Assembly (NCBI GenBank): GCA_041552055.1
Contig: JBFELO010000012.1
Span: forward strand, 1 to 58,337
Length of the DNA: 58,337 nucleotides
Direction of reading: 5' to 3'
Source of the DNA: JBFELO01 sp041552055
GTDB taxonomy: Bacteria > Acidobacteriota > Thermoanaerobaculia > Thermoanaerobaculales > Sulfomarinibacteraceae
A program made the position numbers and the translations under genes. A model generated the notes under the pieces. That model had not been told where the DNA came from. It worked only from the letters and a program-made list of their open reading frames with translations, and searched no databases. The stretch's first letter is position 1; each line of letters begins with the position of its first letter. Positions 1 through 8,387 of the stretch are shown piece by piece.

Positions 1-69
1 AAGCTCTCGTCGCACGAGGTCGCCGAGTGGGAGGAGTTTTTCTCGAGCGGCCGGCAGGATGACGACTGA
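1..69 (+). CDS. C-terminal end of an unidentified protein (partial)
   Basis: Frame 1 is open from the window edge and stops at TGA 67-69. It gives 22 residues ending in an acidic tail (SSGRQDDD) with an E/W-rich stretch before it. The fragment is too short to assign. It is followed by intergenic repeat sequence and the left end of the insertion sequence. It could be an out-of-frame shadow, but the frame runs cleanly from the window edge and nothing else occupies the stretch. Confidence 0.4.
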   Translation, partial: KLSSHEVAEWEEFFSSGRQDDD

Positions 70-104
70 AGGAGGGGCTCGAGGGCTTGCGGGCGTGGGG
101 GCGT

Positions 105-133
105 TGGACCTACCCCGGTTTAGTGGACACCTG
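105..133 (+). repeat. Left terminal inverted repeat of the IS3 element
   Basis: Begins TGGACCTACCCCGG and matches the reverse complement of 1404-1432 at about 20 of 29 positions, including CCCCG and AGTGGACA. Confidence 0.8.
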
Positions 134-159
134 ATAATAGACAGATCGTCGTCGTCGTA

Positions 160-214
160 GCTGTGGAGGCTGTGGGAAACGGGGAAGGGGCCCCGTTTTC
201 CACAACTCCACAGC
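160..214 (+). promoter_or_regulatory. Long hairpin between the IS left end and orfA
   Basis: GCTGTGGAG (160-168) pairs with CTCCACAGC (206-214). The stem continues inward through a TGTGG/CCACA block and an AAACGGGG/CCCCGTTT block. The CCCCGTTTT end looks like an intrinsic terminator, and the Shine-Dalgarno AAGGAG (221-226) lies just after the hairpin. In IS elements such structures can block read-in transcription or translation of the transposase; that role here is inference. Confidence 0.55.
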
Positions 215-232
215 CACCGAAAGGAGTCCACG

Positions 233-547
233 ATGCCAAGAACGAGACCGCCGTATCCCGAGGAGTTTCGGCGGCAGATGGTTGAATTAGTTCGATCCGG
301 AAAGACACCGGAGGAGTTAGGTCGGAAATTCGAGCCATCGGCACAGTCGATCAGGAACTGGGTCGAGCAGGCTGACATCGAAGAAGGCCGCCGTGAGGAT
401 GGATTGACAAAGGACGAGCGGGAGGAGCTCAGGAGGCTGCGTCGAGATATTAGGCGGCTGAAACAAGAACGAGAGATCTTGGCAAAAGCCACGGCCTGGT
501 TCGCTCGGGAGGCCGACTCGACACCACCAGAGTCTTCGAGTTCGTGA
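233..547 (+). CDS. IS3-family transposase OrfA
   Basis: A 104-residue protein with a short N-terminal helix-turn-helix (YPEEFRRQMVELV... IRNWV, residues 8-44) followed by a charged leucine-rich coiled coil (EELRRLRRDIRRLKQEREIL, about residues 64-83). This is the typical OrfA of IS3 elements, which binds the terminal repeats and dimerises. ATG 233 has AAGGAG seven bases upstream. An A-AAA-G slippery string at 484-488 (codons GCA AAA GCC) lies before the end and the -1 frame is open from there into OrfB. A fused OrfAB could therefore be made by programmed -1 frameshifting, as known for the family. Confidence 0.92.
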   Translation: MPRTRPPYPEEFRRQMVELVRSGKTPEELGRKFEPSAQSIRNWVEQADIEEGRREDGLTKDEREELRRLRRDIRRLKQEREILAKATAWFAREADSTPPESSSS

Positions 548-1405
548 GAGCGCACCAGGCCATGTATCCCGTGACCACGATGTGCCGCGTGCTGGAGGTC
601 TCCACCAGCGGGTACTATGCGTGGCGGAAGAGATCGCCGTCCGAGCGGGCCCGACGTGATGCACTCTTGACCAAGCGGATCACAGAGATTCACAAATGGT
701 CTGATGGGACCTATGGCGTACCCAGAATCTTCGCCCAACTCGCCGAAGAAGGCGTGCCTGTCGGCCGTAAGCGAATCGCTCGTCTGATGCTCGCGGAAGG
801 TTTACAGGGCGTCAGCCGTCGGAAGTCCGTCCGGACAACACTACGAAACGAATCAGCTCGCCCAGCACCCGACCTGGTGGACCGCAATTTCACGGCTCCA
901 GGTCCAAACAGACTCTGGGTCGCAGACATCACCTACGTCTCCACATGGGCCGGCTTCCTATACCTCGCTGTCGTGCTCGATGCATGGAGCCGTCGAATCG
1001 TCGGATGGGCCATGGCGACCAAACCTCGCACACAGCTCGTCCTCGATGCGCTCGACATGGCTCTTCAGCAACGTCGACCCGCCGACGTGATCCACCACTC
1101 CGATCAAGGATGTCAGTACACATCCATCGCTTTCGGCAAACGATGCAAAGAAATGCGAGTCCGACCGTCCATGGGCTCGGCCGGCGACTGCTACGACAAC
1201 GCGATGTGTGAAAGCTTCTTCGCCACCCTCGAGTGCGAACTCATCGATCGCCGTACCTTCCGGTCGCACGCCGACGCCCGTGTCGCGATCTTCAACTTCA
1301 TCGAGGGCTGGTACAACCCTCATCGTCGTCACTCCGCTCTCGGCCAGCAGTCCCCCGCAAACTACGAAAGGAGGCACCCCCCCACTCAAGAAACCCAAGC
1401 CCTAA
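544..1405 (+). CDS. IS3-family transposase OrfB (DDE integrase core), probably stop-lost
   Basis: The frame opens at GTG 544, overlapping the orfA stop. It has an N-terminal HTH_21-like region, then an rve integrase core with the DDE triad at D128 (VADITY), D187 (HHSDQG) and E223 (NAMCESFFATLE), and the usual tail NPHRRHSALG near residue 258. Homology ends around YERRHPP at a run of seven C (1377-1383). With one C fewer the frame would read LKKPKP and stop at 1403-1405, a normal IS3 ending. As written it passes through the right inverted repeat and stops only at 1899, antagonising gdhA in another frame. The catalytic core is intact. The tail is either a frameshift mutation or a homopolymer sequencing error. 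The end given is the expected one. Confidence 0.8.
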
Positions 1406-1432
1406 CCTGTCCACTTAATCGGGGCAACTCCA
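1404..1432 (-). repeat. Right terminal inverted repeat of the IS3 element
   Basis: The reverse complement begins TGGAGTTGCCCCGATTAAGT and matches the left end at 105-133. Confidence 0.8.
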
Positions 1433-1566
1433 GCCTGAGGGATACTCTGGTTCAGTTCCCATGCCCACGTGCCTCCATGCCCCCAAGCCCTCACGCCGTC
1501 GAGGTGGATGACTGCTCACGATCGCTTGGGAATCACGCCCGCTCTGGAATTGGTGGCGCGAAGCAG

Positions 1567-1583
1567 TTGACGCGACGCGTCAA
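1567..1583. promoter_or_regulatory. Palindromic operator overlapping the gdhA -35 box
   Basis: TTGACGCG-A-CGCGTCAA is a perfect 8+1+8 palindrome that begins with the -35 hexamer. A regulator bound here would compete with RNA polymerase, so repression of gdhA is the simple reading. The regulator is not encoded nearby and the site type was not recognised. Confidence 0.6.
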
Positions 1584-1595
1584 CAGGCGTATAAC
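1567..1595 (+). promoter_or_regulatory. Sigma-70 type promoter of gdhA
   Basis: TTGACG at 1567-1572 and TATAAC at 1590-1595 are separated by exactly 17 bases. The expected transcription start is near 1602, giving a leader of about 24 bases before ATG 1626 that contains the AAGGAGG ribosome site (1613-1619). This is the clearest consensus promoter in the window. Confidence 0.75.
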
Positions 1596-1625
1596 GCCCC
1601 CCGCGTGCGCGCGAAGGAGGCGTCC

Positions 1626-2909
1626 ATGGCCAGAGAGTTCAACGCGTTCGAGATGGCCCAACAGCAGTTCGACACCGTGGCGGACAAGCTCCAGCTCGAC
1701 AATGGGTTGCGTGAGCTGCTGCGATGGCCGCAACGAGAGTTCCATTTCACGATTCCGATCCACATGGACGACGGCAAGGTGCAGGTCTTCAAGGGCTTCC
1801 GAGTCCAGCACAACGACGCTCGAGGCCCGGCAAAGGGGGGGATCCGGTTCCACCCCCAGGAGACGATCGATACGGTGCGGGCACTCGCCACCTGGATGAC
1901 CTGGAAGTGCGCGGTGGTGGACATCCCTCTCGGCGGCGGCAAGGGCGGCGTCATCTGCGATCCCCATCACCTGTCGCCGCGTGAGCAGGAGGCGCTGTGT
2001 CGCGGTTGGGTGCGCCAGGTCGCGCGCAACATCGGGCCGATCCTCGACGTGCCTGCGCCGGACGTGATGACCAACCCCCAGCACATGGTGTGGATGCTCG
2101 ACGAGTTCGAGCGTGTGGCAGGCGGCCACTTCCCGGGGGTGATCACCGGCAAGCCGGTCGAGGTCGGGGGCTCTCTCGGCCGTACCGAGGCCACCGGCTA
2201 CGGGGTCATCTACACCGTCCGCGAGGCACTCCGACGATTGGATCTGTCGGTTGACGGCGTTCGCGCCTCGGTACAGGGTTTCGGCAACGTGGGTCAGTAC
2301 GCGGCCAAGCTGCTGATCGAGATCGGCGGCGTCGTGGTGGCCGTGGCGTGCTGGGACAACGACGACCATTCCTCGTACACCTTTGCCAGGGAGGATGGCA
2401 TCGATGTGGAATTCCTGCTGTCGATCACCGACCGGTTCGGGACGATCGACAAGGAAAAGGCGAAGAATGCCGGCTACGCGGTGATGGAGGGCGACGCCTG
2501 GCTCGAGCAGGACGCTCAGATCTTGATCCCCGCGGCGCTGGAAAACCAGATCAGTGGCGACAACGCGGAGCGGATTCATCCCGGTGTGCGGATCGTGGCC
2601 GAGGGCGCCAACGGCCCGACCACGCCGGAGGCCGACGAGGTGCTCAAGGAGAGGGGTATCTTCGTGATTCCCGATTTCCTCGCCAATGCGGGTGGCGTCA
2701 CCTGCTCGTACTTCGAACAGGTGCAATGCAACTCCAACTTCTTCTGGCCCAAGGACGAGGTTCTGGAGCGCCTCGACCAGAAGATGACCTCAGCCTTCCA
2801 CGCCGCGGCGGATCTCGCGGAGGAGACCGGCGAATACATGCGGGACACGGCATACATGATCGCGATCCAGCGAGTCGCGACCGCGTGTCACCTCAGGGGC
2901 TGGGCGTAG
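1626..2909 (+). CDS. gdhA: Glutamate dehydrogenase (NAD(P)+)
   Basis: 427 residues, the size of hexameric GDHs. It interconverts glutamate with 2-oxoglutarate and ammonia in the cytoplasm. The substrate domain carries GPAKGGIRFHP (K70), K94 and the catalytic lysine in PLGGGKGG (K106). PAPDV holds the catalytic Asp (D146). The Rossmann fingerprint GFGNVG sits at 218-223. ATG 1626 was chosen because AAGGAGG lies seven bases upstream; the in-frame GTG at 1605 would put that ribosome site inside the coding region. It stands alone behind its own promoter and palindromic operator and converges on the PEP-binding protein gene. NAD versus NADP preference cannot be read safely. Confidence 0.95.
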   Translation: MAREFNAFEMAQQQFDTVADKLQLDNGLRELLRWPQREFHFTIPIHMDDGKVQVFKGFRVQHNDARGPAKGGIRFHPQETIDTVRALATWMTWKCAVVDIPLGGGKGGVICDPHHLSPREQEALCRGWVRQVARNIGPILDVPAPDVMTNPQHMVWMLDEFERVAGGHFPGVITGKPVEVGGSLGRTEATGYGVIYTVREALRRLDLSVDGVRASVQGFGNVGQYAAKLLIEIGGVVVAVACWDNDDHSSYTFAREDGIDVEFLLSITDRFGTIDKEKAKNAGYAVMEGDAWLEQDAQILIPAALENQISGDNAERIHPGVRIVAEGANGPTTPEADEVLKERGIFVIPDFLANAGGVTCSYFEQVQCNSNFFWPKDEVLERLDQKMTSAFHAAADLAEETGEYMRDTAYMIAIQRVATACHLRGWA

Positions 2910-2948
2910 CGAGAGTCGGTGCCAGGCTCCCCCTGGCAGGTCCCCGTG

Positions 2949-3013
2949 CCCGTCCGCGTATCCGTCTCCGTGCCCGATTCAGCGTGTAATGGACAGGACA
3001 TATTCGGAGACGG
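2949..3013. repeat. Degenerate copy of the 12-bp ACGGAGACGGAT repeat with inverted arms
   Basis: In the spacer between the convergent gdhA and PEP-binding genes, GTATCCGTCTCCGTGCC (2959-2975) is the reverse complement of the unit tandemly repeated at 26361-26408. CCGTCTCCG (2962-2970) can pair with CGGAGACGG (3005-3013). A separate TGCCAG/CTGGCA hairpin lies just after gdhA (about 2920-2937) without a T-run. Either could end transcription from both sides, but this is not demonstrated. Confidence 0.5.
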
Positions 3014-3082
3014 AGACCGGTTGGTCGCAACGTGTCGGATGGGTTCAACTCAGCATCGTCGATCGGCCCCGCGTCGCACGCG

Positions 3083-5383
3083 CTACACCGGCGGCGCGAG
3101 ATATCCCAACGCCCGGTCCTCCTCGCTGTCCATCACGACGTGCAGCAGCAACCCGTCGGCAATCGCGGGCACGTGGAGAACCCGCACGGTGTCCTCGAGA
3201 GCTGCGTGATCCGGCGCCACCTCGGCGAGCGAGTTGGATGAACCGCGCAGGAAATCCTCGTTCCAGAGCACGCTGCTCTCGTCAGGGTACAGAGGGAGAT
3301 AGGCGATCTCCGACTCGACCAGGTCGTTGAAGAAGTGGGTGCCGAAGGACACGTCAGGCAGGTAGGAGCCGCGCTGGCGTGCGATCTCCACCAACATCGA
3401 GGTGTGGCAGATGTCGGCGTAGGTGACCGGAACGCCGAGTCGGATGTCGCCCCGGCTGCCCCAGCGGCCGGGTCCCATCAGGATGAACTTCCGTTCCGGC
3501 AGCTTCTGGTTCAGGGCGCCAATCGCCTTGGCAACGGCAAGCATCGCCTCCCGTGTCGGCAGTCGCTCGTAGTCGCGGGGATCGATGAGCACCACGTACT
3601 CCTGGTTGCTGACCTGGGCCATCTGGACGAATCGGTTGGCGGAGAAGAGACGGTGGTTTTCGGCGATGTGTCGCGGCACGGTGACGCGCTCTGTGGAAGG
3701 GCCGAGGCTGAGCGACCGGCACTGGAGCATGTAGAAGCACTCGCCGTCGTGCGCGAACTCGACATCCACTGCCTCCCTGAGTGCCTCGTGAAGCAGATCC
3801 AGGATTGTCTTCAGGTGACCCGGGAAGGATGAACTGGTGAGACCGTCGAAGGTGACCACGAGCTCCGAGGGCTCGACCTGTGCCATGATGCCGACCATCG
3901 GCAGAATCTGCCGGTCGCGGTAGAGGGAGAAGACCTCTTTCATGTTCGGCATCTGTCGGCCGACCCGAGCCATCAGCCGGTCGACCGGCAGCGACTCGAA
4001 TCGGCCCTGACTGAGGTCGACCACGTCGACGTCGTGCTGCGAGTAGCGGTAGATCTCGTCCGGCTGCTGCACCGCCCTGAGCTTGGGCTGCTCCAAGGCC
4101 ACCAGCACCGGGTAGTCGGCCACGGTCCGGTCGACTGCGCGTGTTCCCAGACCCAACACCAGGCGCGCCATGCCGTCGGTGCGGCGTATTCGCGGCGACC
4201 ACCGCATCTCACAGACCGAAAACGCGACGCCTGCAAACAGCGGGAACAGCATGCCGCCGACCTCGTTCCCCACGACCTCCTGGATGAGGATCCCCATCTG
4301 CTCCTGGAAGTCGATCAGGCCGCGGTCGCGCCGATACTCGATCGGATCGGGGTGGAACACCGATGCGTACACCTCGGCGATTGCGTCCTGGAGCTCGCCG
4401 AGCCGTTTCTCGATCGGCCCTTTGTTGACGATGAACAGGCTCTTGTACTTGCCGGAGAAGGCGTGGCCGATTCGGTCCTCGAGCAGGCTCGAGGAGCGCA
4501 CCACCAGGGGCGTCTCCCGCGTCTTTTCGAGCATTGCCTCGAGGCCGGCGCGCATGGTGGGTGGGAAAGAGCCGCTCTTGAAAAGCCGCTCCACCAGCGG
4601 GTACTCCTGACGCACCTCGTCAACCGGCTTGTACTTGACGTTGATCAGCTCCTCGAAGCCGTTGTGCTCGATGAACTCCAGTATTCCGTTCGACGGCAGG
4701 AAGTACGAGGTTGGTACCCGGAACTCGCCATGGTACCGACCGTCCCTCTTTGCCTGCTCGAGGACGGCGGTGGCGAGGATCAGGCCGGCGGCCTTGCCGC
4801 CGAGCCGGCCCTGGTTGCCGTCGGTGGGGATGATGCGCTCGAGAACGTCGCCGAACTCGCGCACCCGAATGTACCGTTTGGCGATCGAGATGAAGTCGAG
4901 TTGATCGGTGAGTAGTCGTCGCACCAGGGCGGCCCGGGTACCGATGACGTCTTCGGGAGGAGCTGCCGCCTCTCCTGGGGCGAAGTCGAGGAATTCCCGA
5001 ACCTTTTCGCGGAGCAGCGGAATCGGAGTCTCGAGATCCTCGGCGATGCGCGACACCTCGTGCGCGAGCTGTCGCTTCTCGACCAGCAGGATCGTGGCCG
5101 AGATCTCCTCCGGAGGCAGGTACTGCTCCGCGTGCTTCAGCGCCAGATCGTAGAGGGCGATGTGGGAGTCGGAGGGCAACTTCGGCTTGGGTCGGTTCGG
5201 ATCGATGTCTGGTCTGGAGCCGACCAGGCGCAGCGCAACCGCGATCTCGTGGTCGAGCTCCTCGAAGTCGACCATGCCCTGGCGCTGCATCTCCACCAGC
5301 AGCCGGCGGCAGACCCGCTCGGCCAGGTCCGGCCGACGTTGCTGAAGGTCCTCGAACTGCTGCCGCCAGTCCACGCTCGACAA
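3083..5383 (-). CDS. PEP/pyruvate-binding (PPDK N-terminal domain) protein
   Basis: 766 residues. Residues about 200-560 look like the pyruvate-phosphate dikinase/PEP synthase ATP-grasp region: GNQGRLGGKAAGL, then VVRSSSLLEDRIGHAFSGKY, then FQEQMGILIQEVVG. The phosphohistidine and PEP-binding domains of real PEP synthase or PPDK are not evident, so it is probably not a standard dikinase. The N-terminal 200 residues are helical and unassigned. The start is TTG at 5381-5383 with GGGAGG just upstream. It lies 55 bases after the DUF4340 gene on the same strand and may be the last gene of that transcript. The substrate is unknown. Confidence 0.75.
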   Translation of the reverse strand: MSSVDWRQQFEDLQQRRPDLAERVCRRLLVEMQRQGMVDFEELDHEIAVALRLVGSRPDIDPNRPKPKLPSDSHIALYDLALKHAEQYLPPEEISATILLVEKRQLAHEVSRIAEDLETPIPLLREKVREFLDFAPGEAAAPPEDVIGTRAALVRRLLTDQLDFISIAKRYIRVREFGDVLERIIPTDGNQGRLGGKAAGLILATAVLEQAKRDGRYHGEFRVPTSYFLPSNGILEFIEHNGFEELINVKYKPVDEVRQEYPLVERLFKSGSFPPTMRAGLEAMLEKTRETPLVVRSSSLLEDRIGHAFSGKYKSLFIVNKGPIEKRLGELQDAIAEVYASVFHPDPIEYRRDRGLIDFQEQMGILIQEVVGNEVGGMLFPLFAGVAFSVCEMRWSPRIRRTDGMARLVLGLGTRAVDRTVADYPVLVALEQPKLRAVQQPDEIYRYSQHDVDVVDLSQGRFESLPVDRLMARVGRQMPNMKEVFSLYRDRQILPMVGIMAQVEPSELVVTFDGLTSSSFPGHLKTILDLLHEALREAVDVEFAHDGECFYMLQCRSLSLGPSTERVTVPRHIAENHRLFSANRFVQMAQVSNQEYVVLIDPRDYERLPTREAMLAVAKAIGALNQKLPERKFILMGPGRWGSRGDIRLGVPVTYADICHTSMLVEIARQRGSYLPDVSFGTHFFNDLVESEIAYLPLYPDESSVLWNEDFLRGSSNSLAEVAPDHAALEDTVRVLHVPAIADGLLLHVVMDSEEDRALGYLAPPV

Positions 5384-5438
5384 CCGGTCCTCCCCCGCGA
5401 ATCAGTCTATATCACTGTGCCGTTGAGGGCGTTACCGG

Positions 5439-6818
5439 CTACCCCGTCGGCTGTCCGTCCGGCGCCTGGGAAGCCTGCTCCTCGAAAAGTGCCGAAGGGT
5501 CGGCGAGGATTTCCTGCACGGTCTCGGCGTCGACGCTCATCACGGTGCCGCGAGTGCTCACCGTGACCACCGCGTCACCGCCCACCTCCATCGGACGGAA
5601 GAAGGTGTAGCTGACGATGACGGGCCCTGATGCCTCGTCAGTCGAAGGCGGCTTGAGCTCGAGATCGATGCGGCCCAGTTCCTCGGTGGCAGGCGGCGTC
5701 AGGTCGAACTCAAGGGCCTCGAGGTTGGCCAGCTTCGACACCCGGTCCTGGACCGCGCCATAGTCGAGCTCGCCGCCGTCGGCCGAGGACCACAGGCCCT
5801 CGGTTCGCTTCAGCTCGACCTCGTTGCCCTCGGCGACGATGGTCAGGCCGTCGGCGTTCCAGCTGTCGAACTTGAACACCTTTGGCGACCGCCACAGCAC
5901 CGGGGCCTTGGCGAGTCGTGTCGCTGCGACATCGTTCACCCAGAAGTACTCGACGCCGTCTCGGCGGCACGCGATCCGAGTCGCTCCATCCTGTTCTCGG
6001 GTACTTCCGAATTCGACCTGCGACGGACTCGCGCCTTCGGTCGGGACCAGAGTGACCCGGTACTCCGGGTCGTCCAGCCCGAGCTCGGCCGGATTTGCCC
6101 CTTGATCGAGAAACTCCTCGACGCGCAGCGAGTTCAAGTTGGAGATGAGGTTGCTCACGTGGTCGCCGTCGGCGAGATCCTCGATCGGCTCCATGAGCAG
6201 CCAATCGCCGTCGCTGCGCACGAGGTGGATGCGATCGCTCCCCGACACCACTTGGAGCGACGCCAGATCGTCCGCGACCACGTCGACCACGTCACGGGAT
6301 CGCCAGTCGTCGAGTTCCTTGTCGAGGTCGGTGACGAAGTAGTCGGAGCACACGAGAATGTCCTCTTCGTCCGCGCGCCGGACCGCGCGATTCGAGCCGA
6401 GCGGGGTCTCATCGCCCACGTCCAGGGCGAACCGGGTGCCGTCTTCTGTCGCCGCCGCCACGAAGAGGGTCGGTGCGTCGAGGCCGTAATCCGCGGGGTC
6501 GACGTCCGCCGGGCTCAGCTTCCGCTCTTGCTCGAGATTGCCGAGCGAACCCAGCAACGAGCTGACCGTCGATGCGTCGGCAGGAAAATCGATCGGCGCG
6601 GTCAGATGCCACTCGTCCCCGCTCTTGACGAGGCGGAACTCGCCGTGACTGTTGCGAACCTCGAGCGATGTGACGGAGTCTCTGTCGAGGTCTGGGAACA
6701 CCTTGTTTGCGCGTGCGCGGGCCTCGTCCGATGTCGGCCGGTGACGTTCGTAGAAGTAGATGTATGCGCCGACAGCAGCCACCACCAGGGAGAGGATGAT
6801 GAGATTGCGTGGTTTCAT
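5439..6818 (-). CDS. DUF4340 domain-containing membrane-anchored protein
   Basis: 459 residues from ATG 6816-6818 (MKPRNLIILS). One N-terminal transmembrane helix (residues 4-20) is followed by a long extracytoplasmic part with repeated beta units: SVTSLEVRNSHGEFRL, WHLTAPIDFPAD, LASLQVV, WLLMEPIEDLADGD. This repeat pattern is typical of DUF4340 proteins, which commonly sit next to GldG-type genes. The longer frame to 6863 adds 15 residues lacking hydrophobic character and was not used. It is 87 bases after the GldG-like gene. It probably acts on the outer face of the inner membrane with the ABC transporter; the exact role is unknown. Confidence 0.8.
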   Translation of the reverse strand: MKPRNLIILSLVVAAVGAYIYFYERHRPTSDEARARANKVFPDLDRDSVTSLEVRNSHGEFRLVKSGDEWHLTAPIDFPADASTVSSLLGSLGNLEQERKLSPADVDPADYGLDAPTLFVAAATEDGTRFALDVGDETPLGSNRAVRRADEEDILVCSDYFVTDLDKELDDWRSRDVVDVVADDLASLQVVSGSDRIHLVRSDGDWLLMEPIEDLADGDHVSNLISNLNSLRVEEFLDQGANPAELGLDDPEYRVTLVPTEGASPSQVEFGSTREQDGATRIACRRDGVEYFWVNDVAATRLAKAPVLWRSPKVFKFDSWNADGLTIVAEGNEVELKRTEGLWSSADGGELDYGAVQDRVSKLANLEALEFDLTPPATEELGRIDLELKPPSTDEASGPVIVSYTFFRPMEVGGDAVVTVSTRGTVMSVDAETVQEILADPSALFEEQASQAPDGQPTG

Positions 6819-6905
6819 GGCTCGAGCCCTACCTTCGATGACGTCTCGCGCGTCCCCTGCCACCCGCCCCCGAGGCTGTTGGTCGGTGGGGGAGCCCGCA
6901 CTTTC

Positions 6906-8384
6906 TCAATGCCGTCGCCTGCGCCACACCAGCACGCCCAGGACGATTGCCGCGCCCGGCATGATCAGCAGCGTGATCAGCAGGATCGTCCGGAGTTGCT
7001 GCTGGCTGAGGAACAGACTGACCTGTTCGATCTGACGCGGCGCGATTCCGAGCACATGCTCCCGGACCACGAGCCAGTTGACCGCGTTCATGGCGAGCGT
7101 CAGGTTGCCCGCATTGGAGATCTCGAAGTCGGTCAGGAAGTCGGAGTCACCGAACACCACCAACCGGAACCCATCGCCCTCCGAGACATCCTCCTCTGCC
7201 GACTCTGCTGCCGGGGCGACCGGTGATCCCTCGATCGCGACACCCACCGCCACCGGTCCCGGGGTGTCCACGTCATCCTTGGCGACCGGCTCGCCAGCTA
7301 GCAGCTGGTTGAGGTTGCTCTCGCCCCAGCCGTCGGCGGACGTCTCGGCGAGCCGGGTGGCGTCGCTGTCCTCCTGTGGCGTGATCGAGCGGGTGACGGT
7401 GAACAGCACCGCGATCCCCTCGAGCCCCTGGGTGACCGGGTGGGACGGGAAGTCGGTCAGGTAGACCGCCGACAGGTCGTAGAACGGCAGACGGCGGGAG
7501 GGGTCCACCACGAGGTCGTCACCGACGTCGACACCACGCTCGGTGAGGAAAGTCTCGAGGCGTGTCGGCCGCATGGTCCCACCCGGCTCGATCAACGGAT
7601 CGAGGCACAGCAGCAGACGACCGCCCGTGTCCAGATAGTCGTCGAGCACCTGGACCTCCGCCTCGGTGTAGGCGCGGGTCGGCCCCACGATCACCAGCAG
7701 GTCCGCGTCCTCGGGCACGCTGCCGCCGAGCAGGGTCGTGTCCTCGGTCTCGATGTTCTCCCGCTTCAGAGAGTCCTGCAGGATCGCCAGACTGCGTTCG
7801 GTCGGCCCGCCGCCGGATGCAAGCGAGGCTTCTCCGTGGCCGGTGACGAAGTAGACCTTGGGGACGTCGGGCGCCACCATTGACAGGATGGCCGCGGTGA
7901 ACTGCTCCTCTCCCTTGAACGCCCGCATCGACGGCGACTGGCCGTACTGCATGCCGGCGTAGTCATACTCTGCCATCTGGTCGGACGTGACGTACTTGGT
8001 GCGGTCGCCGTAGGTGAAGACCACCGTGTCGGCGATCGAGATACCGAACTGCTCGGCCAGCTGCCTGGTCCTGAGCGGCTCCTTGTCGGGGTCGATGTAC
8101 TCGACCTTGATCTTGTCCGATGCCGCCTCGTACCGCTTCAAGAGCTCCGACACCTGGTCGAACATCGGGCTGGCAGGTGTCATGAACACGACCACGCGGA
8201 TCTCTTCGTCGAGATCGGCCAGGATGTTCCGGGTCTTGTCGGAGACCGAGTAGACCTTCGACGAGGTCCAATCCGCGGCGACGTAGTGGCGGGAGCCGAG
8301 CCAGTTGAGCATGAGGGTCAAGGCCACCGCCAAGACCACGGCGACGGCGCCGGAGAGCGTGTAGCGGATCGCCTGCCGTCTCAT
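6906..8384 (-). CDS. GldG-like auxiliary protein of an ABC transporter
   Basis: 492 residues. The N-terminus has one transmembrane helix (about residues 8-27), then the family-typical SSKVYSVSDKTRNIL segment and a periplasmic ABC_transp_aux region (EIRVVVFMTPASPMFDQV, KVEYIDPDKEP). The middle has VYFVTGHGEASL and LLVIVGPTRAYTEAEV, like GldG of gliding bacteria. The C-terminus ends with another helix (about residues 464-486) and a basic tail. It is three bases downstream of the permease gene. GldG is known from the gliding machinery of Bacteroidetes. Outside that phylum the GldAFG-type complex is an uncharacterised exporter, so gliding should not be assumed. Confidence 0.85.
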   Translation of the reverse strand: MRRQAIRYTLSGAVAVVLAVALTLMLNWLGSRHYVAADWTSSKVYSVSDKTRNILADLDEEIRVVVFMTPASPMFDQVSELLKRYEAASDKIKVEYIDPDKEPLRTRQLAEQFGISIADTVVFTYGDRTKYVTSDQMAEYDYAGMQYGQSPSMRAFKGEEQFTAAILSMVAPDVPKVYFVTGHGEASLASGGGPTERSLAILQDSLKRENIETEDTTLLGGSVPEDADLLVIVGPTRAYTEAEVQVLDDYLDTGGRLLLCLDPLIEPGGTMRPTRLETFLTERGVDVGDDLVVDPSRRLPFYDLSAVYLTDFPSHPVTQGLEGIAVLFTVTRSITPQEDSDATRLAETSADGWGESNLNQLLAGEPVAKDDVDTPGPVAVGVAIEGSPVAPAAESAEEDVSEGDGFRLVVFGDSDFLTDFEISNAGNLTLAMNAVNWLVVREHVLGIAPRQIEQVSLFLSQQQLRTILLITLLIMPGAAIVLGVLVWRRRRH

Positions 8385-8387
8385 CCG

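Larger units (their letters stand above)
105..1432 (+). mobile_element. IS3-family insertion sequence, about 1.33 kb
   Basis: Two overlapping reading frames, a small helix-turn-helix OrfA and a DDE-type OrfB in the -1 frame, lie between imperfect terminal inverted repeats of about 29 bp. Both ends begin TGGA and share a CCCCG core and an AGTGGACA block. This is the standard IS3-family layout. No clean target duplication is visible: GCGT precedes the left end and GCCT follows the right end. The flanks (81-104 and about 1460-1500) resemble the GC-rich intergenic repeat found elsewhere in the window in opposite orientations, so the element seems to have landed in such a repeat. Confidence 0.9.

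Noticed and set aside
101..1436. Target-site duplication GCGT/GCCT around the IS3 element
   Set aside because: One of four bases differs and the exact ends are uncertain by a base, so a duplication is not supported.
4034..4915. 293-codon plus-strand frame opposite the PEP-binding gene
   Set aside because: No family resemblance; His/Leu/Arg-rich antisense composition.
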